A stretch of 64,000 nt of DNA from Desulfothermus sp964427155 (GTDB lineage: Bacteria > Desulfobacterota > Desulfovibrionia > Desulfovibrionales > Desulfothermaceae). Where the stretch lies: NCBI GenBank assembly GCA_964427155.1, contig CAYRSC010000020.1:1-64000 (forward strand), in the 5' to 3' direction. The first letter of the stretch is position 1. Each line of letters opens with the position of its first letter. Shown here piece after piece: positions 25,386 through 32,919 of this stretch. The notes under the pieces are model-generated. The model was not told the origin of the DNA, did not search any database, and was given only the letters and a program-made list of their open reading frames with translations. The translations under genes were made by a program, and so were the position numbers.

Positions 25386-27128
25386 ATGATTAATACAAAA
25401 CCAGTAAAACACAGTGAGTTTTTAAACGGAGATATTCCTGTAGCAGAGGATGCAAACTTTGCTGCCATCCTGGAGGACTATCTTGAAAAGGACTTTTTAG
25501 ATGTAGAGGACGGTAATATTGTAAAGGGAAAGGTGGTCAAGATTGACCCGGAAAAGGTTTTGGTAGATGTAAATTTCAAGTCAGAGGGCCAGATCCCTAT
25601 TGAGGAATTTAAGGACAGCGATGGGAATCTGGACATCAAAGAAGGCGATGAGATTGAGGTCTATGTGATTCACAAAAATGACCTGGAGGGGACCATTGCC
25701 CTTTCTTACAAACGGGCAAAGAAGATGAGAGTGCTGGATGAGCTTGAGAAACTCCAGGAGAACAACGCCAATGTACCTGGTAAGATAGTAAAACGGATAA
25801 AAGGGGGATATACTGTTGAGGTCCTGGGAATTGAGGCATTCTTACCAGGCTCCCATGTGGATCTGAGACCTGTACCAGATATGGATGCCCTGGTGGGGGA
25901 ACGTTTTGAGTTCAGGGTCCTTAAAATAAATAGAAAGAGGAGTAATGTAATAGTATCCAGGAGGGTCATCCTGGAAGAGGAAAGGGAAAAGAGGCGCAAA
26001 GAGCTATTGGAGACCCTGGAGGAGGGAAGTATTGTAAAGGGAAAAGTAAAAAACATCACAGACTATGGGGTCTTCATAGATCTGGGGGGGCTGGATGGAC
26101 TCCTCCACATCACGGACATGTCCTGGAAGAAGATAAAACATCCCAAAGAGATGGTACAGCTTGGGGATACCCTGGAGCTCATGGTCCTTCATTATGACAG
26201 AGAGGAACAAAAGGTATCCCTGGGACTCAAACAACTGGTTCCCAATCCATGGGAAAATATCCATGAAAAATATCCAGAGGGGAAAAAGGTAGTGGGAACC
26301 GTTACTAATATTGTAGATTATGGGGCCTTTGTGGAACTTGAACCTGGAGTAGAGGGCCTGGTCCATATCTCTGAGATGTCATGGACCAGAAAGTTAAAAC
26401 ACCCTTCACAGATGGTCCAACTTGGAGATGAGGTGGAGGTGGTGGTACTCAGCATTGACCCAGAGAAAAAACGCATCTCCCTGGGGATGAAACAGGTGAA
26501 GCCCAATCCCTGGGATATTGTTTCTGAAAAATATCCAGAAGGCACTGTAATTGAGGCCCCTATCAAAAATATAACAGACTTTGGTATATTTGTGGGTATA
26601 GAAGAGGGAATAGATGGCCTTATCCATGTCTCAGATATATCCTGGACCAAAAAGATCCATCATCCTGGAGAGCTATATAAACCCGGGGACATAGTAAGGG
26701 CCAAAGTCCTCACTGTGGACAAGGAAAATGAGAAGTTCACCCTTGGCATAAAACAGCTCACAGAAGACCCCTGGCTCAAGATACCTGAGAAATATCCAGA
26801 AGGCTCCTATGTAAAAGGAAAGATCACCAATATCACTGACTTTGGGATGTTTGTGGAGGTAGAAGAGGGAATAGAGGGTCTGGTTCACCTCTCGGAGGCC
26901 AGCGAGAAAAAAATAAAAGATGCCAATGAGTTATATAAAGTAGGCCAGGAGGTTACTGCCAAGGTGATCCGGGTGAGTGCAGAGGAGCGCAGACTGGGAC
27001 TTTCCATTAGACAATACCTGGAGGAAGAGGCAAAGAGAAAGATGGAAGAGGAAAGGCGGAGAAAGACTGAAACAGGAAGCAACCTGGGTGAACTCATCAA
27101 GAAAAAATTAGAAGATGCGGAAGGATAA
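25386..27128 (+). CDS. rpsA: 30S ribosomal protein S1 (six S1 domains)
   Basis: The ATG at 25386, behind TTAGGGGGTAC, gives a 580-residue protein; an earlier in-frame ATG at 25329 sits before the ribosome-binding site and inside the promoter region. Six S1 OB-fold domains follow one another, the last four with the typical pattern GxVxNITDYGVFIDL...GLLHITDMSW. S1 recruits mRNA to the small ribosomal subunit. The 3' end overlaps the sppA start by 14 bp. Confidence 0.96.
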   Translation: MINTKPVKHSEFLNGDIPVAEDANFAAILEDYLEKDFLDVEDGNIVKGKVVKIDPEKVLVDVNFKSEGQIPIEEFKDSDGNLDIKEGDEIEVYVIHKNDLEGTIALSYKRAKKMRVLDELEKLQENNANVPGKIVKRIKGGYTVEVLGIEAFLPGSHVDLRPVPDMDALVGERFEFRVLKINRKRSNVIVSRRVILEEEREKRRKELLETLEEGSIVKGKVKNITDYGVFIDLGGLDGLLHITDMSWKKIKHPKEMVQLGDTLELMVLHYDREEQKVSLGLKQLVPNPWENIHEKYPEGKKVVGTVTNIVDYGAFVELEPGVEGLVHISEMSWTRKLKHPSQMVQLGDEVEVVVLSIDPEKKRISLGMKQVKPNPWDIVSEKYPEGTVIEAPIKNITDFGIFVGIEEGIDGLIHVSDISWTKKIHHPGELYKPGDIVRAKVLTVDKENEKFTLGIKQLTEDPWLKIPEKYPEGSYVKGKITNITDFGMFVEVEEGIEGLVHLSEASEKKIKDANELYKVGQEVTAKVIRVSAEERRLGLSIRQYLEEEAKRKMEEERRRKTETGSNLGELIKKKLEDAEG

Positions 27129-28026
27129 TGTAACCTTTACCTTTAGTCAAAGACACCCTTTTTTCTTTGGCATGGGGTTGATACTAATGGCTGTGGTCCT
27201 GTTTTTCGGGGCCATGGCCTTTTTCTATTTTATAAAACCCCATATCCGTCTCCCCTTCTTTAGCAAACCCTATCTTGGAATAGTCAAAGTAAGTGGGACC
27301 ATTACCTCCTCTCAAGATATAGTAAAGTGGATAGATCAGCTTAAAAAAGACCCAGACATAAAAGGGGTCCTCATACGGATAAACTCTCCAGGAGGGATAG
27401 TTGCCCCTTCCCAGGAGATATATGAGGCGGTGAAGAAACTCAGTAAGATAAAACCTACTGTGGTCTCAATGGGTTCCCTGGCCGCCTCAGGGGCATATTA
27501 TATCTCATGTGGGGCCCGGGTAATTGTGGCCAACCCTGGCACTATAACGGGAAGTATTGGGGTCCTTGCCAGTCTGAAATCTATAGAAGAGCTTATGAAG
27601 AAAATAGGAGTAGAGGATGAGACCATAACAAGTGGAAAACTAAAGGCGGCAGGTTCTCCCTTCAAAAAACTCACCCCTGAAGAAAGAAGATATTTCCAGG
27701 ATCTGGTAGACAATCTCTTTCACCAATTTGTAAAGGCCGTGGCAGATGGAAGACACCTATCAGTTAAAAAGGTCCTTTCCCTGGCAGATGGAAGGGCATA
27801 TACAGGCCAGGAGGCAAAACAACTTGGACTTGTGGATAAACTGGGAAATATTGACGATGCCATTGAAGTCTTGAAGAAAATGTGTCACATTCAGGGAGAG
27901 GTCAAATTTAAACAGGGACCTGCTCAAAAGACCTCTCTCCTGAAGAGGATTATGGGGATAGAACTCTCTCCTCCCCCCAAGGAAGGGGGAAATTTTTATT
28001 TTATCTACGCACCATATCTAAGGTAG
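27115..28026 (+). CDS. sppA: Signal peptide peptidase SppA (S49 family)
   Basis: The 303-residue protein has one N-terminal membrane anchor (GMGLILMAVVLFFGAMAFFYF, ~19-39) and an S49 serine-protease domain: INSPGG, the catalytic serine in SMGSLAASGAYY (~120) and the catalytic lysine in SGKLKAAGSPFKKLT (~176). This is the short bacterial form. It degrades cleaved signal peptides at the membrane. Translation is probably coupled to rpsA. Confidence 0.94.
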   Translation: MRKDNVTFTFSQRHPFFFGMGLILMAVVLFFGAMAFFYFIKPHIRLPFFSKPYLGIVKVSGTITSSQDIVKWIDQLKKDPDIKGVLIRINSPGGIVAPSQEIYEAVKKLSKIKPTVVSMGSLAASGAYYISCGARVIVANPGTITGSIGVLASLKSIEELMKKIGVEDETITSGKLKAAGSPFKKLTPEERRYFQDLVDNLFHQFVKAVADGRHLSVKKVLSLADGRAYTGQEAKQLGLVDKLGNIDDAIEVLKKMCHIQGEVKFKQGPAQKTSLLKRIMGIELSPPPKEGGNFYFIYAPYLR

Positions 28027-28057
28027 AGGGGAAAGAGATATCACATGAGTTTTTAAC

Positions 28058-28087
28058 TTGCTCAAAAAGTTATGAGGGTGGGATAAT
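28058..28087 (+). promoter_or_regulatory. Putative promoter of the 51-residue membrane protein
   Basis: TTGCTC (28058-28063) and GATAAT (28082-28087) are 18 bp apart. The -35 box lies inside an imperfect palindrome CATGAGTTTTT...AAAAAGTTATG (28044-28074), which could be an operator. Confidence 0.4.
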
Positions 28088-28137
28088 ATTTAAGATAGAG
28101 GGAGACATTCATAAAACACACAAGAGGGAGGAATAAG

Positions 28138-28293
28138 ATGCATACCTTGTTTGAAGTAATTAAGGCCATGAGTCATTCCACCATAGAGGGATTTATTGGA
28201 GTAACGGGAATAATTCTATTTTTGATAACAATGGTTGGCTCTGGTATATATCGCGTAAAACAACAGCTGGAAAAGGAGGAGGAACACCACTAA
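28138..28293 (+). CDS. Small single-span membrane protein
   Basis: This 51-codon gene has a strong GGGAGGAATAAG ribosome-binding site, its own promoter-like sequence and a convincing protein: a polar N-terminus (MHTLFEVIKAMSHS), one transmembrane helix (FIGVTGIILFLITMVGSGIY) and a charged tail (QQLEKEEEHH). I do not recognise a family. It may be a small subunit or regulator of a membrane complex. The next gene faces it 2 bp away. Confidence 0.65.
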   Translation: MHTLFEVIKAMSHSTIEGFIGVTGIILFLITMVGSGIYRVKQQLEKEEEHH

Positions 28294-28295
28294 AC

Positions 28296-28679
28296 TTATT
28301 CCTCCTGTCTTTTGTCTGCTGTCTCCAATATGGGAGAATATCCCTCTTTTAGATAAAGGGTCATATAATATTTTCCATATTCTCCCTGAAAGTAGAGGGG
28401 ATAGCTAAAGGGCATGATTATCACTTCCTTCTCAATGCCCAATTGTTCTATCTCTGGGAGCAACTTCTCCGAGAGGTCCAGACTCCAAAGCATACCCCTA
28501 TCGTCAAAGACCTCCATATCATGTGTTATCTCCGGGTCCAGCAGGTGACATACCAGATATACCTCATCGCCCTTTAAAGGGTCCCGGGGGACATCTGAAT
28601 GCACAAAGACCTCTACCACCCTATCATCCAGCTCTCCTATCCTGCGGGCAAGACTCCTTAGTTTTTCCAGGCTATCCAT
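28296..28679 (-). CDS. Conserved-looking hypothetical protein
   Basis: The 127-residue acidic protein has no family I recognise. It opens SLEKLRSLARRIGELDDRV, then VVEVFVHSDVPRDPLKGDEV and a C-terminal FSYPLYFQGEYGKYYMTLYL. There is no signal peptide, membrane span or cysteine cluster, so it is probably a soluble cytoplasmic protein. It lies 22 bp downstream of a TPR gene on the same strand and may be co-transcribed. Confidence 0.6.
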   Translation of the reverse strand: MDSLEKLRSLARRIGELDDRVVEVFVHSDVPRDPLKGDEVYLVCHLLDPEITHDMEVFDDRGMLWSLDLSEKLLPEIEQLGIEKEVIIMPFSYPLYFQGEYGKYYMTLYLKEGYSPILETADKRQEE

Positions 28680-28701
28680 GGTGGCCCCTCCACCTTCTTA
28701 C

Positions 28702-29217
28702 CTAACTATTTCTGTCCATTTTGGCCTGTTCTTTTATGGCCTCTTCAATGGTGGATATAAAATCGTCTTTCTCTGCCATAGAGGATTGATATAGTGCGAT
28801 CTGAAGATTAATAGCCCTCTGTACAATGGGTTTTGTCACATCAAAAAATCCCTTTAAGACCTCAATGGCCTTATCTAATTTCCCTTCATGGGCAAAACAC
28901 AGACCAAGATATAAATATAAAAAATTGCTCTCCACCCCTCTTTCCATAAGTAACAAAAATTCTTTTTTCGCCTTTTCTATCTCTCCATTCCTATAATAAC
29001 AATATCCTAGCTTTTGTCTGGCCACCAGATTTTCCTTTTGTACCTGTAACAGCCTCTCAAAGGCAGAAATGGCAGCCTTATAATCCCCCTGGCGCAGGGC
29101 CTCATCTCCTTCTCTGGCGAGGTCTCCAACCCCGGATGTATTCTCCTCTACACTATAGGAGGTAAACCTCTTCCTAAAGCCCAACAAAAAGTCCCTCCTG
29201 GAGATCCTAACTGCCAT
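28702..29217 (-). CDS. TPR-repeat protein
   Basis: The ATG at 29217 is preferred because GGAGG lies upstream at good spacing; an upstream in-frame ATG at 29265 adds 16 residues. The 171-residue protein starts MAVRISRRDFLLGFRKRF, a twin-arginine-like motif without the hydrophobic core that export needs, followed by three TPR units (ALRQGDYKAAISAFERLL and two more). TPR proteins scaffold complexes. The partner cannot be named. Confidence 0.75.
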   Translation of the reverse strand: MAVRISRRDFLLGFRKRFTSYSVEENTSGVGDLAREGDEALRQGDYKAAISAFERLLQVQKENLVARQKLGYCYYRNGEIEKAKKEFLLLMERGVESNFLYLYLGLCFAHEGKLDKAIEVLKGFFDVTKPIVQRAINLQIALYQSSMAEKDDFISTIEEAIKEQAKMDRNS

Positions 29218-29382
29218 TATACCCATCCTCCATGCTGGATTATATCCAAACCATAAAAAATACATGCTAACCTAAAAAGGATTTTTTCTCAAGCCTGCTC
29301 AAGGGAGGTATTACATAAAGAGTGAAAGTGCAGTTGGATGGTTTGTCCTTTGTTCATGGATTCTATGGGGAGAAAAAATGAC

Positions 29383-29411
29383 TTGACATTTTCCACCAAA
29401 AAAAATATCAG
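29383..29411 (+). promoter_or_regulatory. Promoter of tRNA-Arg and rpsT
   Basis: A perfect TTGACA (29383-29388) is followed after 17 bp by TATCAG (29406-29411). The tRNA begins 21 bp later, so transcription would start just ahead of it. The spacer contains a run of A. Confidence 0.65.
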
Positions 29412-29432
29412 GTCAAATCAGCCTTTGAGTAT

Positions 29433-29506
29433 GCCCCCGTAGCTCAGTAGGATAGAGCACAGGATTCCTAATCCTGGCGCCGCAGGTTCGAATCCTGCCG
29501 GGGGCA
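29433..29506 (+). tRNA. tRNA-Arg (anticodon CCU)
   Basis: The sequence folds into a complete cloverleaf: acceptor GCCCCCG/CGGGGGC, D arm GCTC...GAGC, anticodon stem CAGGA/TCCTG with loop TTCCTAA giving anticodon CCT, and T arm GCAGG-TTCGAAT-CCTGC. CCA is not encoded. It reads AGG, a codon used very often in this window. Its discriminator A is also the first base of an out-of-place ATG before rpsT. Confidence 0.96.
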
Positions 29507-29535
29507 TGAGATTTCAAAAAAGAGGAGGGAAGACC

Positions 29536-29802
29536 TTGGCGAATACCAAACAGGCACTTAAGAGACACAGACAGAGTTTGAAGAGAAGGGCCAGGAATAG
29601 GGCCATGAAGAGTCGGGTAAAGAAGGCCATTAAGCGGGTACGTCTGGCCCTGGAGGCAAAGGACAGAGAAGGGGCCCAGGAGGCTTTGAGACAGGCTACA
29701 TCACTCCTGGATAAGGCTGCATCCAAAGGAGTTATTCACTGGAAGAATGCTGCAAGAAGGATATCCCGTCTCACCTCTCATGTAAATAGACTTTCTCAAT
29801 AG
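29536..29802 (+). CDS. rpsT: 30S ribosomal protein S20, TTG start
   Basis: The 88-residue S20 starts at TTG (29536): the protein then reads LANTKQALKRHRQSLKRRA, matching the family start MANxKSAxKR, and AGAGGAGGGAAG sits just upstream. An ATG at 29506 would add ten residues and begin inside the tRNA. The product is highly basic and binds the 5' domain of 16S rRNA. It shares the promoter ahead of tRNA-Arg and ends at a strong terminator. Confidence 0.94.
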   Translation: MANTKQALKRHRQSLKRRARNRAMKSRVKKAIKRVRLALEAKDREGAQEALRQATSLLDKAASKGVIHWKNAARRISRLTSHVNRLSQ

Positions 29803-29820
29803 CACACCTATGCCTATCTG

Positions 29821-29860
29821 GCCTCTTACCTTGAATTAAAAGTGGGTAAGGGGCTTTTTT
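29821..29860 (+). terminator. Rho-independent terminator after rpsT
   Basis: GCCTCTTACC (29821-29830) pairs with GGTAAGGGGC (29845-29854) over ten positions with one wobble, followed by TTTTTT. It lies 18 bp after the rpsT stop codon. Confidence 0.88.
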
Positions 29861-29877
29861 ATAACTTTTCTTAAAAC

Positions 29878-31122
29878 TTAGTCAAAGTCCGCAAGGAGGC
29901 TCCCCACGTGGAGCTTGTCTCCCAAGGAAAATTGGTTGTAGTCGTTTCTTATCCTCCACACTGCCTGTTGAAGATGGTCTGAGGTAATTCCATTTCTAAG
30001 GGCAGTATAGGCCTCTACAAAGGCGGCGATATTATCACAGATGCGAAGGAGTTCTCCATCTTTTGGATAAAACCTATCCTCATTAAACCTGGAGTATAAC
30101 AGATCCCATGTGAGTTCCTTTACCTCTCCATCCAAGAGAATCACTGGAACAAACTCAGATCCCACCTCTATCCCCAGAAGATATTTAAGCTCCCGCGACA
30201 TCTCTCCAAAACCTCCCCCCTCCAGCACACTGAATATACGTCTCTCCAACTCCATATTTTCATATTCCTTTATAAGGTCCCCTATACGCTGCACAGAACG
30301 CTTTACAGGAGAAATAATATCGCGGGTGAGAAGCTCTGGCAGGTCATGAAATAGCCCACAAAAAAAATTGTTCATCTTCATGGCATCACATGCACCCATG
30401 GCCATACTGAAAAAATAGGCATAACATGCCACTATAAACATGTGTCCCAACACAGAGGTTTCAGGTATCCTTGGAGTCTGGGACCACCTCTTTTGAAATC
30501 TAAGCTGGGCCGTCTGATAGATAAAGTTCTTGAGGGGGGAAGAGACCTCTTCCACAAGCTCAGCCACACCGTGGATATGGGTAAAACGAGAAAGGGATCT
30601 TTTAAATGAGAGGTCAATCTCTTTTATTTCCTCATCCCATTTATTCATCCCCTTTATAAGTTCAAATTCCCATTGACTGGCAAAGAGATGAGAAAATTCA
30701 AGGATTGACTTTGACAACCCCTCTTCCTCTGGCTCCAGGAAATATTTCTTTAATCTGCTCCAAAAATCCTCTCCCACAGGTCTTACTCTAGGTTCAAGAT
30801 GTTCAAAGACCCAATGGGTAAGTTGGCTGTAATGCACGGGATTTGATTTTATGCGATAAAATATAGGAGGCTTTATATCTGTTATAACCAAACGATATAG
30901 ATATTCAAAGATGGCCCCTTCAATTATCTTAAGACCAAGAGAGATGCGCTCGCCAAGGGGGAGGTCCCTGGAGTTCAAAAAAAACAATACCCACGCCACA
31001 ATCATCTTATGGGCCTGTTTGTCCACCTCCCATAGCTCAAAGGGTCGTATTTTATCGTTCCATCTCTTCATAAATGATCCCGAAAATATCATCTGGATGA
31101 GACTCTTGCGTATGGTCCCCAT
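29878..31122 (-). CDS. HD-domain phosphohydrolase (YfbR-like)
   Basis: The 414-residue protein has an HD metal-binding core in the second half: SVLGHMFIVACYAYF (~230), FFCGLFHDLPELLTRDI (~255) and a later ICDNIAAFVEAY (~370) aspartate. This matches the HD/YfbR-like superfamily of nucleotide phosphohydrolases. The N-terminal ~220 residues are helical and unassigned. The substrate cannot be told. It starts 21 bp after pyrF on the same strand. Confidence 0.8.
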   Translation of the reverse strand: MGTIRKSLIQMIFSGSFMKRWNDKIRPFELWEVDKQAHKMIVAWVLFFLNSRDLPLGERISLGLKIIEGAIFEYLYRLVITDIKPPIFYRIKSNPVHYSQLTHWVFEHLEPRVRPVGEDFWSRLKKYFLEPEEEGLSKSILEFSHLFASQWEFELIKGMNKWDEEIKEIDLSFKRSLSRFTHIHGVAELVEEVSSPLKNFIYQTAQLRFQKRWSQTPRIPETSVLGHMFIVACYAYFFSMAMGACDAMKMNNFFCGLFHDLPELLTRDIISPVKRSVQRIGDLIKEYENMELERRIFSVLEGGGFGEMSRELKYLLGIEVGSEFVPVILLDGEVKELTWDLLYSRFNEDRFYPKDGELLRICDNIAAFVEAYTALRNGITSDHLQQAVWRIRNDYNQFSLGDKLHVGSLLADFD

Positions 31123-31143
31123 TGTTGATCCCTTATACTCACT

Positions 31144-31860
31144 CTATTTTTCTTCCAGCACCCTCTTTATCTCCTCTTTTATGCCACAAACCAGAGATAA
31201 GGGGTCCTCTGCCTCCCTTATTGGCCTTCCTATGACCAGATGATGGGCCCCCTGTCGTATGGCCTCCCCAGGGGACATCACCCTTTTCTGATCACCTCTC
31301 CTAAAAGATAGGGGTCTTATTCCAGGGGTAATGGTTAAAAGGGCTTCTCCAAACCTCTCTTTTATGTCTTTCACCTCCAGGGCAGAAGAGACAACACCTG
31401 CACATCCACTCTCAAGGGCCAGGGAACACCTCTTTAACACAAGGTCCCTCAAACTCATCCCATATCCCATCTCCTTTAGGTCTCCCTCATTGAGACAGGT
31501 GAGCACAGTTACTGCTATTATCTTTAGCTCACTGTCCTTAGATGCTTCACATGCGGCCCTAAGTATCTCTGTATGACCATGCACTGTTAAGTAGGTGACA
31601 TTCTTATCTTTTATCTGCCTAACCGCCCTGTAGACCGTATTTGGAATATCATATAACTTTAGATCCAACATCACCTCCAGCCCCCTGTGGATTATCTCCT
31701 CCACCAGGGAAAAACCACCTGCCAAAAACAGTTCCAATCCCACCTTGAATATCTTTATCTCATCACCTAGCAGGGAGGTCCATTCAAGGGCCTTTTCTGG
31801 ATCTTCAACATCCAGGGCAAAGATAATGCGTCTCTCCAGGGGAATATCCATCATATTCAT
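31144..31860 (-). CDS. pyrF: Orotidine 5'-phosphate decarboxylase
   Basis: The 238-residue protein starts near IIFALDVEDPEKALEW and has the catalytic Asp-Lys-Asp motif VMLDLKLYDIPNTV (~65; the usual His before the last Asp is Tyr), then TVHGH, TPGIRPL and HHLVIGRPI. It makes UMP in pyrimidine synthesis. The start overlaps the end of the response-regulator gene by 4 bp (ATGA). Confidence 0.96.
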   Translation of the reverse strand: MNMMDIPLERRIIFALDVEDPEKALEWTSLLGDEIKIFKVGLELFLAGGFSLVEEIIHRGLEVMLDLKLYDIPNTVYRAVRQIKDKNVTYLTVHGHTEILRAACEASKDSELKIIAVTVLTCLNEGDLKEMGYGMSLRDLVLKRCSLALESGCAGVVSSALEVKDIKERFGEALLTITPGIRPLSFRRGDQKRVMSPGEAIRQGAHHLVIGRPIREAEDPLSLVCGIKEEIKRVLEEK

Positions 31861-32810
31861 ATACCCACCTCCACCCGATTCTTCCCTGTAAATTTCGCCT
31901 TATAACACGCATCATCTGCACTCTTTAAGAGCCCATCTATCCCCATATTACTCCTCCAGGAAGAAACTCCAATGGATAGGGTCACCCCTATCTTTTCATC
32001 CTCTAGATCAAACCGGTGTTTTTCCATAACCCTTCTCAACCTCTCGCATACCCTAACTGCCTCCTGGAGATCCAGATTGGAGAATATTATCAAAAACTCT
32101 TCTCCTCCAATCCTACCCACATAATCGTACTTTCTGAGATTGGACTGGATGAGATAGGCCACCTCCCTTAAAACTATATCCCCGGTGGCATGCCCATAGG
32201 TATCATTCACCTTTTTAAAATCATCCAGATCCACCATGGCAACACACAGGGGATTTCCCTCCCTGTTACTCCTGAGTATCTCCCTTTCCAGGATATCCAG
32301 GATGGTGCGACGGTTGTATATACCAGTTAGAGAATCATAAGAGGCCATCTTGCAGAGGGTATTATATACCCTCACCAATCTATTCTGAAGGGAGATTATC
32401 CTCTCCCCAACCCTTATCCTTGCGCGTAATTCCTCTACATTGAAGGGTTTTTTAAGATAATCATCTGCACCGCTCTCCAGGGCTATTATCTTTTCATCTG
32501 CACTGGTTCTAGACTCCAGCACAATGATATAGAGGTACTTTAAAACCCTCTCACAGGAAGATTGGTTTAACAAAAAAAGCTCATCTGGGCCTCTCATCTC
32601 AAATTTTTCTCTCACGCTCTTACAAAAATCATATCCAGGCAAAGAGGATATATTCCAGTCCAGGATAAGCATGTCAAAATTTCCATTGAGGATCTTGTCC
32701 AGCCCTCCAGGACCATCCTCTGCCTCCTCCACCCTATGCCCCCATTCCCTTATGCGGTCCTTTAAAAATACCCGAAAGGCCCTATCATCTTCCACCAACA
32801 ATACATCCAT
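31857..32810 (-). CDS. Response regulator with GGDEF diguanylate cyclase domain
   Basis: The 317-residue protein has a receiver domain (LLVEDD at 4-9, phospho-acceptor Asp51 in LILDWN, lysine in YLKKPF ~118) and a GGDEF domain with intact active site RIGGEEF and an intact inhibitory RxxD site (RKYD) five residues before it. It should make cyclic di-GMP in response to a sensor kinase not encoded next to it. The receiver contains a ~20-residue insertion (around MRGPDELFLLNQSS) that enlarges one loop. It is translationally coupled to pyrF. Confidence 0.92.
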   Translation of the reverse strand: MDVLLVEDDRAFRVFLKDRIREWGHRVEEAEDGPGGLDKILNGNFDMLILDWNISSLPGYDFCKSVREKFEMRGPDELFLLNQSSCERVLKYLYIIVLESRTSADEKIIALESGADDYLKKPFNVEELRARIRVGERIISLQNRLVRVYNTLCKMASYDSLTGIYNRRTILDILEREILRSNREGNPLCVAMVDLDDFKKVNDTYGHATGDIVLREVAYLIQSNLRKYDYVGRIGGEEFLIIFSNLDLQEAVRVCERLRRVMEKHRFDLEDEKIGVTLSIGVSSWRSNMGIDGLLKSADDACYKAKFTGKNRVEVGI

Positions 32811-32919
32811 CCTTATTCCTCCACCTTACATCGCCCATACTGGACAAAAATAGAGTTTATTATGTAGCATCTGTTGTAGCTAAAGAGAAAAAAAAGTTCA
32901 AGGATATCCTGAAATTAAA

